A stretch of 64,000 bases of DNA from Tricholoma matsutake (taxonomy: Eukaryota; Basidiomycota; Agaricomycetes; Agaricales; Tricholomataceae). The position numbers and the translations under genes were made by a program. Location of the stretch: assembly GCA_026075535.2 (NCBI GenBank), contig AP026550.1, positions 4,650,001-4,714,000 of the forward strand, written 5' to 3'. Positions 62,648 through 64,000 of this stretch are shown in pieces; position 1 is the stretch's first letter, and the number at the start of each line of letters is the position of its first letter. Under the pieces are notes generated by a model. That model had not been told where the DNA came from and did no database searches. It was given only the letters and a program-made list of their open reading frames with translations.

Positions 62648-63850
62648 CACTGGGAAATGAAGAGAAATGAAAACATGTTTCTCCATGTTTGAATGTTTCA
62701 CTGTGACAGTCCAGACATGACATCACAAATGCCAAGTAGTGACACTCGTCACCTCAGATGTGTGTGTCTTACACCATATGTTTCCCTCATACTTAGCTGT
62801 TGAATGGCTGGGAATGCTTAGCTGCTATATTATTTAAGCTTACACCTACATTCCTCATTCCTAGCGGTTTAACTGCAGGGAACACTAAGCTACTATCTTA
62901 TTCATGCATACACCTACACACATGCATATGGTCCTCCATCTTGGCAGTTCCTTTGGCGGCAACCAATGACTTCTCAGCAGTTCACCTGCAGAGATGTTCT
63001 ACATCAATAGAGTCTTTGTGTATCGAATGTTCTTACCGTTTTGATTTCCCAGTAGACCTACTTGCTGTGCTGCATGAAAGACCTTCTACAGATGATGTTT
63101 TCAAGCTGGTGCACTTCTCCTTTGGAAGGACACTCTCAAATTCTCAACAGTTCAGCTGCTGAGAATAGGACTGCTGTAATCTGCTGGTGCTGGCTCTACT
63201 GCTTGTTATTCAACGCATCTCTTGCCAGTGTTCTCTACCTTCCGGTTCTAAGTTGTACTTCCTCATTGTTGAACTGGTCAACATGACTAACTGTTCCCGC
63301 CTCATCGATACCTTGCTCCCTGCAGTTGGGCCAAGGCTTCTTGATATGGTTTGGTACATTGTCTTATTTCTGCCGCATTGAACTGCTATTTATATGTGCA
63401 CGCCGTGTTGCCTTGTTCCCAGCAGTTCAATTGCATGGAACAATTGTTTTCCCATTGTGTTTTCCGCTTTTGCATTTCTAAATAAGGCACATGCACCAAA
63501 TATCAACATCTCTGCCCCCCCCGAGAGATGTCGATATTTGGTGCATGTGACTTCCATCTCCAGGCATTTTGTCTTTTATATGTCTTCTGTTAGATCAAAC
63601 TTAACAGAAACAATTTTCTCCTGCTTCAGGAGTTTACTCCTTACAGAGAAACTGTGCTATTTCTATTCTTTGGCACTAGCATCTGGACATTTTCAATTTT
63701 TTGCCAATTCTACTGCTAGAAATGCCTGGTTTCTTTGACTATGACCTCTTCCCCGCTGTTCAACAGCTAGGAAATGATGGCTGTGTTTCTACCTTTTGGT
63801 TGTTCCCTGCAGTTGAAGTGCAGAGAATGTTGTTGAAGTTGATGGAATCA
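62648..63850. repeat. Field of dispersed palindromes (right, part 2)
   Basis: Members lie at about 62789-62816, 62858-62882, 62970-62994, 63140-63166 (ATTCTCAACAGTT and a near-complement), 63258-63284, 63415-63441, 63749-63773 and 63803-63827; a half-like copy is near 63372. Spacing is irregular, from about 45 to 330 bases. The sequence between is pyrimidine-rich, like the 40-41 kb field, with no supported gene. Confidence 0.75.
63488..63549. repeat. Long hairpin, 26-bp arms
   Basis: Arms of 26 bases, starting CACATGCACCAAATATC, pair with a single mismatch around a 10-base C-rich loop. This hairpin is stronger than and unrelated in sequence to the dispersed palindromes around it. It could be a small-RNA precursor or a foldback insertion. 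Confidence 0.75.
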
Positions 63851-64000
63851 TTTGATATGAGCTTAACGGAATTTACCTACCTTTGTGCCCACAGTAGACC
63901 ATGATGCGTGCACATTGGGTGATGTTGAGTGATGTGTACACCATTTTCTTTTTGAATTTGTCTTTCCATTGGCATCACGAGTTAGTTGGGTGTAGTTCAA
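63851..64000. other. Window end, nothing supported
   Basis: No ORF, repeat or motif that I can defend. Confidence 0.5.

Overview
The window looks like repeat-dense nuclear DNA of a filamentous fungus, most likely a mushroom-forming basidiomycete (Agaricomycetes). This is inferred from very short GT-AG introns (about 40-65 nt), an F-box/leucine-rich-repeat-like protein gene, a fungal-type Helitron, and a LINE whose endonuclease, reverse transcriptase and RNase H resemble the Tad1/I group. No prokaryotic gene organisation, CRISPR array or complete canonical tRNA was seen.

Layout. Bases 1-40086 are a nest of retroelements inserted into one another. Two families recur. LINE-A is a non-LTR retrotransposon (ORF1 with CCHC knuckles; ORF2 with APE-type endonuclease, RT with YVDD, RNase H and a Cys/His tail; poly(A) end). 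The 'N-element' (my label) is about 2.2 kb, ends in poly(A), lacks any RT, and carries its own ORF of about 260-315 codons of unrecognised function. N-I and N-II have different acidic N-terminal halves on a shared C-terminal half; N-III has lost most of that half. LINE-A and N-elements share the last ~25 bases before the poly(A), so N-elements are probably moved by the LINE-A machinery. DNA transposons lie inside the nest: a 2.25-kb hAT-like element with 8-bp target duplication (17059-19307), a 442-bp MITE with TA duplication (32155-32596), a possible 300-bp MITE (24537-24836), and a 50-bp foldback insert present in two LINE copies.

Bases 40087-64000 are less nested. From left to right: a stretch with dispersed 25-27-bp palindromes (40.1-41.0 kb); a multi-exon gene, possibly a TET/JBP-like 2OG-Fe(II) oxygenase at its 5' half, split by a full N-II element with a 13-bp target duplication; a spliced gene tail on the minus strand; tandem repeats; a decayed autonomous Helitron (48.4-55.8 kb: Cys-rich N-terminus, HUH Rep, PIF1-type helicase, C-terminal cysteine-protease-like domain); two decayed minus-strand host genes; and a second field of the same palindromes (60.1-63.8 kb), into one of which another full N-II element has inserted.

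Two signals stand out. First, nearly all in-frame stops of the Helitron, and many in the neighbouring genes and retroelements, are TGA codons where arginine is expected, which points to CGA to TGA decay by deamination of methylated CpG. Second, the dispersed palindromes (arms TTCYCNGCAGTT around a central G or C) match no repeat class I know. Boundaries inside the nest are good to a few tens of bases unless a target duplication is quoted.
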